DNA from: Aldrovandia affinis
Lineage: Eukaryota > Chordata > Actinopteri > Notacanthiformes > Halosauridae
DNA: 64,000 nt
Assembly: GCA_029706075.1 (NCBI GenBank)
Contig: JAINUG010000165.1
Location: 658,506-722,505 of the forward strand
Reading direction: 5' to 3'
Part shown: positions 39,151-55,472 of the stretch, piece after piece
Position numbering within the stretch: position 1 is the stretch's first letter
Layout: each line of letters starts with the position of its first letter
Translations under genes and position numbers: made by a program
The notes under the pieces: model-generated
The model's input: the letters and a program-made list of their open reading frames with translations, nothing else
What the model was told of the DNA's origin: nothing
Databases searched by the model: none

Positions 39151-39540
39151 ATACAGACGGGTGACAAATATATTTATATATATATAGACTGCAGTCTATC
39201 ACAGGGGATGCTTGCTGTACATCATTTCCAGTACTTACGAGGAAATTACCCTTGCATAGTACGTTTTGATGACAATTATTTTGTGTTTGACAGCATTATT
39301 TGATAATGACCGTTGTATTTCAAAATACAGCAATAATTAAACTTCAACGATGAGCATATCCAATGTTCTGACACTATGATAAACTAATTAAACTAATCTA
39401 ATTTGGTTCAATTATTTTTATTTTGCATGCAATATTTGATTTTGAGCCCAAAATGAGCAGTATGGCATTCTGTATTAAGAGTTTTGCACATTGAAACTCT
39501 GTTGTGCAAAATGAGCCAAAGCAATAGTTAAAAAAAAACT

Positions 39541-39960
39541 GTAATACCATTTTACACATTGAGTTCTTGCCAACGATGTTTCCTGCCACGATTCAGAGTA
39601 TAAAATACAACGTTTGCTTGCAAAATCCCCGAGACTAAATTAAATAAAACAAAAGCAAATATCTCTAACGTTCGCGTTTGAAATTCGTAGTTAGTTCGGA
39701 ATGTGATGAGGCCCTGGAGGTGTGCCGTGGATAAAGCACGATTGTCACCCAATCAGAATTGAAAATGTACCCAAGCCGTAGTATAGATATATCCATGCTA
39801 CCGACTACCTTAAGTAACTACGAATTTCAAACGCGAACGTTAGAGATATTTCCTTTTCTGTTTTATTTAATTTAGTCTCGGGGTTGCAGGGACGTTGTAT
39901 TCAGACGCAATCGTGGCAGGAAACATTGCTGGGAATAACTCATTGTGTAAAATTGTATTA
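39541..39960. repeat. Palindromic repeat between units E and D
   Basis: Arms of about 150 bp (39541-39692 and about 39815-39960, inverted) share cctgccacgatt, gagactaaattaaataaaac and acgttcgcgtttgaaattcg. The spacer holds cacgattgtcacccaatc, also seen at 8800 and, diverged, in the zinc-finger 5' flanks. It marks the turning point between the minus-strand units (B, C, E) and the plus-strand unit D. Confidence 0.7.
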
Positions 39961-41870
39961 ATGTAAAACAGTCATTTTATAGCCATCCTTGCATGTGTAG
40001 CACCCCCAAGTGGGGGGCTGGAGTACGCCACCTTTAAAATTATGGGCTAAAGAGAGACTCTACAAAGACCTCAGGATATCCCCTTGCAGTTATCGAATAA
40101 AACAGGTTGAAAGTTTTTTTTAAAGCCAAGTTTATTACAAGGGGAGCAAGATCGAATTCATGAGTCACCAGTATGCTTGGTTGGCTACCCCCTAACTGGT
40201 AACCTGGCTGGACCTATGGCTTGGAGAACAACAAACTTGGTAGTTAGCAGAGAGGAATTTACCAGTGAGCTTTATAAACTTCCTCAATAGAATGTAAATC
40301 TCTTCAAACTAATCTCACTACAAACTTTAAGCCAAGTATAAAAACGCCGAAATGTTCCCGCGATGTTTCTTGAATTATTTGCTAGTAAGCGAACCTTTTT
40401 CAGAGATCGGGCAATCAACATAAAAAATAAAATTAAACTACAACCGCAGTTCCCATCGGTTGCTATGAAACGTTGCGCTCTCGTGGGAGTCGTAGTTGAA
40501 TATTATTTTAGGCGTTATACTTTTACGGCAATAGCTCGATCCCTTAATACATGGGGTTAATTAACAACTAATACATCAGAGGAACTCTCAAGCGTTTTTG
40601 AGCATTTTGTGATGAGGGAAAGCTGTCGTCACATTGGATGAATGGCTTCGAAACAGTTTCCTCCCGGAAGTTGCTTCACTTCAGTTTCCGCTTTCCCAGT
40701 GTATTGTTATGAATACATTCTAAGGGAAAAGGATTGCATGAAGATGCGAGGAAAATCATTGGACAATTAATCTGAGCGAATACGGGTATGTGTTTTTAAA
40801 ATGCATTTATTACCAATCCGTGGTAGATAGTTCTTTCGCACAATTTGTACACTCTGGTAGCATGTCTCCCCATCAGAGCCTGATGTACAAATCCAGGCCA
40901 AGTTTGCCGGGGTAATGCTGTGTTTAGTTTAGTTTTAGCGTCTGCCAGACGCCAGCAAATGCGGTTTGGTGTTCATAATTATCTAGTGCCGCTCTTCCAC
41001 ATGTTGTCCAGTAGTAGTTTAGATAAATACTTAATTCTGCTTGGTTAACAATCGTGCTTTGTTTTTTGCATATCTGCAGAACCAACACCGTCACATATGC
41101 ACAGAATATCAGAATTGACTCGTTACAGTTATAAATCATTACGTACACTGCAAACGCGAACGTCGCTGAGTTATATTTCCTTTTGTTTCTTTCAATTTAG
41201 TCTGGAGTTTTGGAAGCAGACGTTTGGTTTGATACTTGTAAATTAGCATTGGCCTATAACCACTTAATGTAATGCATCTGGTGCTTTTTTTTGACATTGA
41301 CAATGCTTTTGCTATGACCCCGACAAACAAACAAATAAAAAAGAAAACACATTTTATATTGCTACCCTTGCATGGTTTGCTAGGTCGCATCGTGAAGACT
41401 GTGATGCAAACAAATAAAAGAGGCTAGATTGTTGTATAATTATCCATCAATGTCATGTGAGCTATCCTATGAATCAAGGCTCATGCTAAACAATTTTAAT
41501 CATTAACTTAAAATAATGTATAAATGCTAATTTAACAAAAGCCCAATTTGCCCATTGATATCTGAAAAAAATGCCCAGTTTCCACTGTCATTACTGTGGG
41601 AAGTGATATTAGATCAGTTGACCAGTTAATGCAGGTTTATAGCATTGATGCATGTGTGTGCCAACACACTTCTCTCCTTTGGTGGAGTAGGAACAGTTTG
41701 ATTTAGACTAAATCCCCCCCTGTTTCCCTGAAGGAGCTGCACTTCTGCACAGCTTTGAGCAGCAGTGTGATGCAGGCAGGAGTCTGTCTGAGACAACACT
41801 ACCAGAGCTCACTGAGCAGCACAGGATCAGACAAAAAGAAGAGGAACTCAGTGGACTGAGGTTTGTCCAC
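39961..41870 (+). promoter_or_regulatory. 5' region and probable first exon of gene D
   Basis: It is the inverted, more diverged counterpart of the A/B/C 5' regions. The donor-like site is GAATACGG|GTATGT at about 40785. The acceptor before the coding exon is TTTCCCTGAAG (41733), where the others have CTCTGCAG. ATG frames before the donor stop quickly, so exon 1 is probably noncoding. The SINE of A, B and C is absent (empty site at about 41590-41610). Confidence 0.5.
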
Positions 41871-45242
<3,372 letters not shown>

Positions 45243-46940
45243 AGGAAGTGTTTTAATTAAGATTCAGTTTAAGCAGGCAGTGGAGAAATAATTTCAGGTT
45301 TATTCAGGCACAGGCTTCTTAAATAATCTTTATTTTTTTGCTTCATTTCTTGACTCAAATATGTATTGAATATTCTTAAATGATATATTTGGCAGTATTA
45401 AAAATGTTGAACACAGGCAGTACAGTGTGAACAGTGATTGTACAAGCAGCTGTGTCATGTGTATTGTGTGTGAATAAAATTCCTCTTGCCAGACCCTACG
45501 GTCACACCAACTGCAGTCTAGAGATCCCCTGCCATCGGTGAAGCCATCATTCAATTACTGCACAATAACTCCACCAAATGATATAATTTTGTGAATTGTC
45601 AATGTAGGCAATGCTGGTAGCCTAAAAATGTACCAACAGATTCCAGTAACGTTCGCAGAAGTGATGGGAAAATTGCACGTTTAATGACAAACACAATTTT
45701 CAGTTAAGTACTATTTATGCCCACTGCATCATCTGACTTCAATCTGTTGCTTGTTAGTTTGTTAGTTAGCGACTAACCAGATACTTCCTGCTGCTGTAAC
45801 CCATAGTTATCTTTAGCAGAAGCAATGGGAAAATGGTAATTGAATGGTAAACGCAACACAATATTCAGTTACCATATTCTGTGTTGTTTTCAGGTTTCTT
45901 TCCCCCTGTGATAATTTGATAAGGCTGGTAATGTGTTGGGGGGGGGAAAAACTATTTAATTTTTTTTATTTTTTATTTGTATAAATTAAATAATTCTACA
46001 GCAGTTGTTACCAAACATGTTAATCTCAAGGGCCCCTAAAATGACCACTCTCTGGCAGAAGCCCCCCCACCTCTATAAAATGAGTGTTGTTGTCAAACTT
46101 TATCCAACACCCACAGCAGCCTGCAATACAGTGGGTTGTTTAACACACTACTATGTGGAAGCATGTCTAAAAGGTGTTATACTGTGGATCATGATGAGCC
46201 TAGATGGGCCGAACGGCCCATTCTCGTCATTATGTATTCTTATGTTCTTAATGTCAGACAAGTATATCGTTCAATATAAATATGTACTTTCAATGAATTA
46301 ATATTACCAAGGATGTGTTTCCAAAACTAAAATGTCATTAATTAAATTGAAAATATATATTTGTATATTTTTATTTTTCATTATTTTTATGACTTTTACA
46401 TAAAGGTTTTTATTTACTTAAAGTTCCTAAATATTTTTTCTATTTGTATGGTGTAATGAGTAAAATAGAGGTTATTCTTTTCCATCTATCACAAGTTTAA
46501 TGCTGATATTTAATTTGTTTTTACTGAATAACTAATCAGTATCTGTAATAACACACACTATTAGTTTGAATGTTGTGTTCTTAACCATGCATGTCAAAAT
46601 GGTGTTATTATTATTTTTATTTTTTTAATTTGATCCAAAATAGTGGATACTGTAACAAGCATGTTGAAAATTGTATCCTGTCCCTGCCAAATAAACCCTT
46701 ATGTTTATTGTATGTGTATGTTATGTGTATACCCTATCTTCACAAATGTAATTTAACATTATTGGATTGTATAGACCCCCTATCATGTAATGATGTGTTT
46801 TTTCCAAAATCGAATTGAACTCTTCATTAAAGGTTCCATATAAATATATTATATATTTTAGCTGAATTGCAGTTGACATATGGAGTAATATTAGTGCCAC
46901 CACAAACTTAATTTGAATTTAATCATATTGAATTCATAGC
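45243..46940 (+). other. 3' flank of zinc-finger gene D
   Basis: The paralogous flank, inverted, has AATAAA at 45473-45478 about 230 bases after the stop. It contains the CR1 tail insertion (about 46190-46250), as in A. From about 46300 to the CR1 at 46941 it matches B's flank beyond the shared unit. Confidence 0.65.
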
Positions 46941-47694
46941 ATAAGAACATAAGAATACATAATTATTTGAACGGGCCATTCGGCCCATCTAGGCTCATCA
47001 TGTCCTAATCTAAAGAGTATCTAGTACTACATCTAGCCTGGACTTGAATAGCCCAAGCGTTTCTGGCTCTGCTACCCGACCTGACAAGCTGTTCCAGGCA
47101 TTGACAACTCTGTTTAAAGAAAAACTTTCTAATATCTGTGCAGAATTTGCCTTTAACTAATTTCCACCTGTGGCCTCTTGTTCTGCTGACCCCACTTATC
47201 TTAAAAAATCTTTGGTATTTTACTTTGTTAATCCCTTTTAGGAATTTAAAAACCTCAATCAAATCCCCCCTGAGTCTCCGTTTGCTAAGTTTAAATAGAT
47301 TGAGTGCCTTAAGTCTATCATCATAACTTTTACCTTTCATACCAGGTGCCCAGAACTGCACACGGTATTCAGGGGTCTGACAAAGGCATTATATAACATT
47401 AATATAACCTCCTTTGATTTATACTCAATACTTTTTGCTATGTATCCCAGCATCCTGTTGGCTTTTTTCACTCCTGTAGCACACTGCTTTGATGCAGATA
47501 GGCTTTGATCAACTACAATTCCGAAGTCCTTTTCAAATTGAACACCTACTAACTTTTCTCCTCCCATAAAATACTCCTGTCTAATGTTTTTATTTCCCAC
47601 ATGCATAACTTTACATTTAGCAATATTGAATGTCATCTGCCATGTATCTGCCCATTTTTGGATTTTGTTTAAGTCATCTTGGATTACTTTAGTC

Positions 47695-50237
47695 CAGTGT
47701 TTCTCAAACTTTTTTACTCCACGACCCCATTTTATGGGTGGGAAAAAATCGCGACCCCATACATAAATGATAGTGCAATTACAACACTGAAAAACTTTAG
47801 TCCAGAAACATATATTGGTGGTCTATTTCCAAAATAATAGCAAATGCATTCACAGGCTATATCTTCATGAAAAATAAAACGGACTGCTTAGCCTACTTAA
47901 TGGGATGGATGTGCTTGGAGTGTTGAACACAGTTCATCGATGCGTGGCTGCGGAGATCCCCTTCAACTCTCAGACGCGATCTATATTGTGTCGTTTGAGA
48001 GCAGTATTGTACTCATCTGATCTGCGGCGCTTTGTCCCAATACAACAGAAACCATTTCCTTGGGCCTTGGCACAGGGAAGGAAAAACTGTTCTCCAATTG
48101 TGTGGGCTTTACCGGTCTTCGCGATCCAATGTGCGACGCCAAATGAAGCCTGTAGCCCCCGTTTGTTTGTTGCTGTTGCAGTTTTAAGCACGGTTTTCTG
48201 TCCTGAAAACTTTTTGTTTCCTCTGAAAGAAATCTAGCGGCTTTGCTTGTAATGCGCTGTGTTTAGTTTGCAAGTGGCGTTGCATTTTACATGGCTTAAA
48301 GCTGTCGTTAGCTAGAACGTCCCCACACACGACACATTGTGGTCTTGGGTCCTCCTCATGTCCTGTCCATGTAAAGCCATAGGTGAGGAATTTCGGTTCA
48401 TAACATTTTACATTTACATTTTAAGCATTTAGCAGACGCTCTTATCCAGAGCGACTTACAAGATGTGCATTAATACAAGGTAAGAACAATCATAGTTAGC
48501 GCACAAGATCAGTGCAGTAAAACGGCAATAGACATCATTGCAGGCGTCTGCATATCATACCTGTAACACTGGGAAAGAAAAGGTTAGTGTTTTTTTTTTT
48601 TTTTTTATAACAGTGTAGAACAAGTAAACAGTGGTGATGACAGATTGACTAGATGGACAGTGTTCAGTGGTAGTGGAGTCTGAAGAGGTGGGTTTTGAGT
48701 CTCTTGCGGAAGATTGGAAGTGATTCCGCAGTCCTGACCGATTGCGGGAGGTCGTTCCACCAACGAGGGACCAGGACAGAGAAGAGGCGAGACCGTGAGG
48801 AGCGGCTGCCAGGCGCCCGGAGGGATGGGGCAGTCAGTTTGCCAGCGGAGGCGGAGCGGAGGGGTCTGGGCGGGGTGTAGGGAGTGATGAGTGACTGGAG
48901 GTATGGGGGAGCAGTACCTCTGGCCGCTTGAAAAGCAAGCACCAGTGACTTGAATCTGATGCGTGCTGCGATGGGGAGCCAGTGCAGAGAGGAGAATAGC
49001 GGGGTGACGTGGGTGAACTTCGGCTGGTTGAACACCAGGCGAGCAGCAGCGTTCTGGACTAGTTGCAGTGGCTTGATGGCACAGGCCGGGAGGCCTGCCA
49101 GCAAGGAATTGCAGTAGTCCAGCAGGGCCTGGACCAGGAGTTGAGTGGCCTCTTGGGTGAGGAACGGTCGGATCCTCCGGATGTTATGGAGGGAGAAACG
49201 GCAGGTCCGACTGATCGCTGCAATATGGCTCGAGAAGCACAGCTGGTTGTCCAGGGTTACCCCAAGACTCCTGGCAGACTGGGACGGAGACACTATGGAG
49301 CCTTCCACGGTTCCCACGGTGATTGACGCATCAATCATCAGGAGCCCTTCGCTGGGAGGAAGAGCAGCTCTGTCTTCCCCAGGTTCAGCTTCAGGTGGTG
49401 GGTGGATATCCATGCGGAGATGTCAGCCAGGCATGCAGAGATCCGTGCCGGGACCTGGGTATCAGATGGAGGAAGGAGAGAAAAGAGTTGAGTGTCATCA
49501 GCATAACAGTGATAGGAAAAACCATGAGCAGAAATAACAGAGCCAAGTGACTTGGTGTACAGAGAAAATAGGACGGGGCCTAGCACCGAGCCCTGCGGGA
49601 CTCCGGTAGAGAGGGTGTGGGGAGAGGAGAGGGATCCTCTCCAGGCCACCTGGTAGGACCGGTCAGCCAGGTAGGACTCAAACCATGTCAACGCAGATCC
49701 AGAGATTCCCATCTCGACGAGAGATGAGAGCAGCATCCGGTGGTCCACGGTGTCGAATGCCGCCGACAGGTCGAGGAGGAGGAGGACGGAGCTAAGGGAT
49801 CGGGACTTAGCAACGTGAAGAGCCTCAGTGACTGCAAGGAGAGCAGTCTCTGTGGAGTGGCCTGCTCTGAACCCAGATTGGTTGGGATCAAGCAGGTCAT
49901 CATAACTTATTTTATTCCTTTTTGTTTTATTTATAATTTTCTGCTGGTCTTTTGCTAGAATTTGACTCACCTCCAGCACCACTCCTGACAACAAACTTGT
50001 CAATTTTCGTGACTGTTGTATAGGCGTGCTACACATGCAATGGGGTAGTGCAGTAACGTTAAATGTATGCGTTGGATTAAACTCATGCATGTCGGTAGAT
50101 TAAAAATAATCGGTCAGAAAAGACAGATTTAACGAAAAAACTGGCAATTTGTTTTTCATTAAAAAAAGTGTAGAAATGCTTATGGTTAAAAAAAATGTAA
50201 ATTTATGGGGTCGCGACCCATAGTTTGAGAACCGCTG
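47695..50237 (-). mobile_element. ZBED5-like hAT element nested in CR1
   Basis: The ends are CAGTGTTTCTCAAAC and the inverse of CAGCGGTTCTCAAAC, with a perfect 8-bp duplication CTTTAGTC (47687-47694, 50238-50245). It carries a minus-strand fragment of transposase N-terminus (KTATATNKRGLQASFGVAHW; BED finger near 48300) and holds an L2 at 48409-49905. Catalytic regions are absent. Confidence 0.85.
48409..49905 (-). mobile_element. L2 LINE, RT and 3' end, nested in the hAT
   Basis: The minus strand encodes L2 RT from NQSGFRAGHSTETALLAVTE through LLLLDLSAAFDTVDH (motif A), [15 protein letters not shown] (motif B) and CYADDTQLF (catalytic YADD). After a frameshift near 49340-49410 come LDYCNSLLAGLP and LVPRWWNDLPQSVRTAESLP. 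The 3' end is the L2 tail at 48409. The 5' part is truncated. The piece 48409-49090 is the counterpart of 24231-24919. Confidence 0.85.
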
Positions 50238-50638
50238 CTTTAGTCGATCCCAAACTGTTTGCCAAACCCCAAAGTTTAGTATCATCTGCAAATTTAACTA
50301 TTTTGCTACTAACGTCCATGTCAAGATCATTTATGTAAATAAGGAAGAGCAGAGGTCCCAGCACCGATCCCTGCGGGACTGTTACGTTCCACGTGTATGT
50401 GTTTTTGTCTTCTGTTTCTCCGTGTTCTGCAGGAGTGCCATCCACCATTCCATTCGCCTTCCCCACTGTCAATCATTTGTATGTCCTGGTCCCGCCTCCA
50501 TCAATCACCTGCCTCGCCATAAAAACCCTGTGACTGCTTCCTGCAAGATCCTGTCTGTTTGTTTCAGCTGTGTTTGTGAGAGACTGAGAGACTGAGAGCC
50601 AGTGAAAGTTTCAAAGTGTGAAAGTGTATGGTTGTAGT

Positions 50639-51296
50639 TGTTACGGATAGAAATCAACCTGCGTTGTAATAACCAGGCGTACAATATTGGATGTAACACT
50701 AAGCCACTTAATCAATAACCACAACCCGTAAGGAGTACCAGTGAAACAGTGGTATAGAAAAGTTAGACATATATTTATTAATATGAATACATTTGATGAT
50801 TGTTCTCTCTATTTACAACATGAAAGTCCTTTAAAAGACAAAAGCAGGTTGCAAGGTCTCACCGGGTAGCCATCTAGCGGTTCCAGACCCTCGAAGATGA
50901 TAGGGGAGGTCTTCTCCTCTGAGTTCCCAAAATGGTATTACGAATAACAATATTTATTAATTAGCAACTAGGCAGATAATCAGAGTAACGCAATCACCAA
51001 GCTGTAATTAACAATGTCGTAAAGGGAACTGATGGCATTCCGGTGGCAACCACTATATATAGTCCCGCGTCTTTTAAAAAATCTCCTCCGTGATGTAGCC
51101 AAGCGATGTCCAGCCGCATCTTCTCTCGTCACGTTGCTTGGAGGGTTCCCCTGGAAACCGTGTGTGTCCTCAAGCAGGTCCCAGCAGGGCAGTGACGTCA
51201 TCTCCACCTAACGGGGAGAAATCAAGGAAACACAGCAGCAGGCAAATCCAAAAGGAAACACAAAGTAATGCCAACACAAAGTAAAGGGACGTAACA
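50639..51296 (-). repeat. Solo LTR with 5-bp target duplication
   Basis: It is 658 bp with TGTTACG at the left and CGTAACA at the right end, flanked by gtagt on both sides (50634-50638, 51297-51301). On the minus strand a TATATATA box (about 51055) precedes AATAAA-type signals (about 50955 and 50775), as in an LTR read in that direction. No internal retrotransposon sequence is present. The family is not recognised. Confidence 0.75.
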
Positions 51297-52896
51297 GTAG
51301 TCCCTGTTTGTTCCCACATAGGCATTGGGATAGGTAAGAGGGAGGCCTCTATACATTTTCATTGTTAGGTCAATCCTGTGTATAGACACATTAGGAAAGG
51401 GGTGGTTGCCATCTGTGTACCTTTGTTTACGGGTAGCTAGTATAGATTAGATAGGTAGACTTTTATTTTGTATAAAAGTTTAGATAGTCAGCCTATCTTA
51501 GTTTTTGTTTGTAGCTAGCCCTGTTCTGTTTTATTTAGTTCATTTCTTTGGCAACATCCGTGTCCCTTGGCCTTGTGTCTTTGTGTTAGTATTTGATCTT
51601 TGTATATATGTAAATCAGTGGTGGGCCGTCAGGGCCTGCAAGGCCTTCTCTGCTGGCCTAAAAAATATCTGAATCACAGACTGATGTTAATTATATTTTT
51701 TCCATGAATACTTATTAAATAATTCCAAATGGTCTGTCCGCTTCCTTTCATAGCTTTTCTGGTTGCGCTGCTTCCAGACGTGTATTTTCATATTAAAGCA
51801 TTTAACCAATCACATTTCAGCCATCATTTGTTGCCAGGGTCAAAGAAATCTGCCTGGAGGCCTTCACAATCAGTTCTGCAGGCCCTGTAGCATAAAATAA
51901 GTGTTGATCAAACTGTTGCTTCAACCAATCAGATTTTGAGTTGGGGACACGAAGGCCTTCTAGAAGGCCTAGGTAACGTCAGCGTATTCACACCCTTTGA
52001 TTGGATAGTCAGAGAGTGTCTGACTATGATGTAATGTGATTGGTTAAATGCTTTAATATGAAAATACACGTCTGGAAGCAGCGCAATCAGGGGAAAGGCT
52101 ATGAAAGGAAGCGGACAGACCATTTGGAATTATTTAATAAGTATTCATGGACAAAATATAATTAACATCAGTCTGTGATTCAGACATTTGAGCGGACATT
52201 TTCAGCCTAAAGCGAATTAAAACTTATGCCAGAAATACGACAGGGCAGGCTCGACTTTCAGCATTAGCTTCGATGGCGTTAGAAAAGGACTTCTTGATGG
52301 AACTGAAACACACGGATAATCTGTACGACAGAGTAATTGAACTCTTTTTGAGGAAAGAAAGGGGGATGGATTTTGTGTACAAATAATAAGGATTTTTGGT
52401 GAGTAAAATGTTGCTATTTTCCTAAATAATATTGCAATTTTATGAGGTTATTATTGATGATTTTTATGTGTGTGTCGCAGCTGTAGCACCCGGGTTTGTT
52501 TTTCAGTAAAGGCATTTATTCTGGATACACGAGTTATCTATCTTCGATGGAACGGCAACGGGTGTCTGTTCGGTTTGTTTTTGCACTTTGTTTATTTATC
52601 TTTCTTCAGTCATGTTTCATTCTCGTTCTGTTCCACGTCTGTCATTGTTCCTGTTCGAGTTCCTCTCCTTGTCTTGTCATGCACTTCGGGAAATTCTATG
52701 TTTTGTTTTTTTAGGGAGGAGGAGGAACGCATAAAGAAATCTGCGTGCGAATAAAGCGGAACGTGAGAAGCGTACAGAGATAGGACGAGAGAGAATGACA
52801 GCGATAGTTAGAAGCGTGAGATAATTAGTGATTAGTAGTGTTAGTAACTTAATCTAAATCCCTAATGTTAGTAGATTAGTTGGTTAGTACTATATA

Positions 52897-54327
52897 CAGT
52901 GGGGAAAATAAGTATTTCACCCCCTGCTGATTTTGTGAGTTTGCCCCCTTACAAAGAAAGGAACGGAACGGTCGGTCTATACATTTCATGGTAGGTTCAT
53001 CTTAACAGTGAGAGACAGAATATTAAAACAAAATCCCAGAAAATCACATGATATGAATTTTAAACATTTATTAGTGTTTTATTGAGGAAAATAAGTATTT
53101 CACCCCCTAGCAAAACAGCAAGAATTCTGGCTCCCACAGACCGGTTATGTGACCAGGAGGCACACAGATTAGTCCTCTTACTTAATTAGTACTCCTAATT
53201 AAGTACTCGTTACCTGTATAAAAGACAACTGTCCACAGAATCAATCAATGAATCAGATTCCAACCTCTCCACAATGGGCAAGACCAAAGAATTGTCTAAG
53301 GACATCAGGGACAAAATTGTAGACCTGCACAAGACTGGAATGGGCTACAAGACCATTGGCAAGCAGCTTGGTGAGAAGGAGTCAACTGTTGGTGCGATAA
53401 TTAGAAAATGGAAGAAACACCAATTGACCATCAATCTCCTCGGTCTGGGGCTCCACGCAAGATCTCACCTCGTGGAGTGAACCTGATCATGAGAAAGGTG
53501 AGGGAACAACCCAGAACTACACGGCTGGAGCTTGTTGATGATCTCAAGGCAGCTGGGACCACAGTCACCAAGATGACCATTGGTAACACACTACGCCGTA
53601 ATGGATTGAAATCCTGTAGTGCCCGCAAGGTCCCCCTGCTCAAGAAGGCACATGTACAGGCCCGTCTGAAGTTTGCCAATGAGCACCTGGATGATTCAGA
53701 GGAGGCTTGGGAGAAAGTGCTGTGGTCAGATGAGACTAAAATCGAGCTCTTTGGCATCAACTCGACTCGCCGTGTTTGGAGGAAGAAAAAGCTGCCTTGG
53801 ACCCCAAGAACACCATCCCCACCGTCAAACATGGCGGTGGAAACATTATGCTTTGGGGCTGTTTCTCTGCTAAGGGCACAGGACAACTTCACCGGATCGA
53901 GGGGAGGATGAATGGGGCCATGTACCGGAAATCTTGGGTGAGAACCTCCTTCCCTCAGCCAGGACACTGAAAATGGATTTCTAAGGATTTGGAGAGGATC
54001 TGCAAGAGGAGTGGGCCAAAATCCCTCCTGGGATCTGCGCAAACTTGGTGACCAACTACAAGAAACGTCTGACCGCTGTGCTTGCCAACAAGGGTTTCTC
54101 CACCAAGTACTGAGTCATGTTTTGCTAGGGGGTGAAATACTTATTTTCCTCAATAAAACACAAATAAATGTTTAAAATTCATATAATGTAATTTTCTGGG
54201 ATTTTTTTAATATTCTGTCTCTCACTGTTAAGATGAACCTACCATGAAAATTATAGACCATTCCTTTCTTTGTAAGGGGGCAAACTCACAAAATCAGCAG
54301 GGGGTGAAATACTTATTTTCCCCACTG
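52897..54327 (+). mobile_element. Tc1/mariner transposon nested in hAT copy 3
   Basis: It is 1431 bp with TA duplication (52895-52896, 54328-54329). The terminal sequence is CAGTGGGGAAAATAAGTATT, with a second internal direct copy of this motif about 190-210 bases inside each end (about 53082 and 54150). That is the IR/DR design of Sleeping Beauty-like elements, in which transposase binds both copies. hAT copy 1 (7340-7350, inverted) shows the empty site actatatacatctaac. Confidence 0.9.
53274..54113 (+). pseudogene. Tc1 transposase, frameshifted and deleted
   Basis: The start is [20 protein letters not shown], the paired-like helix-turn-helix that binds the terminal repeats (residues 1-50). 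A shift near 53430 leads to the second DNA-binding region ([20 protein letters not shown]) and the catalytic start ([13 protein letters not shown], first Asp of DDE). A second shift near 53790 leads to [18 protein letters not shown] deletion then removes the region expected to hold the second Asp and the last acidic residue. The end is [20 protein letters not shown], then a stop (54111-54113). It is non-functional. Confidence 0.85.
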
Positions 54328-55472
54328 TACATCTAACTAATATATACAAAGTGTAATTAGAAAGTAAGAAGGAAGTAAAACGAGATTAGAAACGAAGACG
54401 GAAAAACCGAAACATAGAATTTCCCAAAGTGCATGACAGAACGAGAATGAAACATGACTGAAGAAAGATAAATAAACAAAGTGCAAAAACAAACCGAACA
54501 GACACTCAAAACATAACAATAAGATGGCTTTTATAGCCATAAAATAGTTATTGAGGGGTGGATTGATTCAGACGGAGCACTACTGAAGGCCTAGGTGTGA
54601 AATGCACGGCCCGCCACTGATGTAAATAGCCTCACTACTGTCACTTATATATGTATATAAACACCGACTGCACCTTCCCCTCTTGCCTTGGCTTTATTAT
54701 TTACCCTCATTTTCGTTCATGACCCGATCCTATTTATATTCTTTTATGTTACGATCTCCCCAGTACCCCTAAACCCATCGGGGCCGTAAAAGGGACACCA
54801 CTGCCCACAGCACCAAGGTCAGATACGGCCCCACCTACTGTTACTGTTACCTACTGTATTCGCCCTTGCAGCCAATTATGAACCCACTCTGAATCTACTC
54901 CTGCAATCCCTACTGAATTCATTTTCGCAATGAGCCTGTCATGTGGTACCTTGTCAAATGCTTTCTGAAAGTCCAAATATATACTACCATAAGCCTGGTT
55001 CAGGTCAACACACTTTGTAGCCTCTTTGAAAAAGTCCAGGAGGTTTGTTAGGCATGACCTCCCTTTGAGAAATCCATGTTGGCTCTCCCTTAAAATACTA
55101 TTATTTTTCAAGAATGATTCCAACTTATCCCTAATAATACATTCCAGCATTTTACATGCGATGCAAGTTAAACTGACAGGCCTATAGTTCCCTGGGTCAG
55201 TACGGTCCCCCTTCTTATATATTGGAATTATTCTACCCTGCTTCCAGTCATCTGGTATTTCTCCAGTGATTATGGATTGAATGAAAATATCTGTCAATGG
55301 TTTATATATAATTTCTCCAAGTTCTTTGAGTACTCTGGGATATATGCCATCCGGGCCTGCTGCCTTATTTGTCTTAAGCTTTTTTTTTGTAGTACTTCTA
55401 CGTCCCTTATCTCAAAGTCCTCCAAAGCATTCTGTACCTTCTATACATTTAGGCATATTTATATCCTCTTCT

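Larger units (their letters stand above)
51616..54619 (+). mobile_element. hAT DNA transposon, copy 3, with nested Tc1
   Basis: It belongs to the same family as copies 1 and 2. The ends are CAGTGGTGGGCCGT and the inverse of CAGTGGCGGGCCGT, with a perfect 8-bp duplication ATGTAAAT (51608-51615, 54620-54627). It has the longest surviving transposase C-terminus of the three (about 52190-52389: KRIKTYARNTTGQARLSALA, EKDFLMELKHTDNLYDRVIE, stop). That sequence is interrupted by one lost base at about 52208. The inverted internal duplication is again present (51720-51830 versus 52040-52150). Confidence 0.85.
50381..54848. mobile_element. Composite insertion into CR1, outer element unidentified
   Basis: Non-CR1 sequence interrupts the CR1 between ...ccctgcgggac and ttacctactg.... 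Without the nested solo LTR and hAT copy 3 it is roughly 0.8 kb, starts tgttacgttcc, and has a TATA-like ccataaaaaccctg at about 50518. An LTR is possible, but I cannot define matching ends. The oligomer actgttac occurs at both edges (about 50379 and 54840) and may be the target duplication. Confidence 0.45.

Noticed and set aside
48695..49550. Plus-strand ORFs over the L2 region
   Set aside because: They are antisense shadows of the L2 reverse transcriptase.
53431..54042. 203-residue minus-strand ORF
   Set aside because: It is antisense to the Tc1 transposase; the sense strand carries the clear family motifs and flanking IR/DR.
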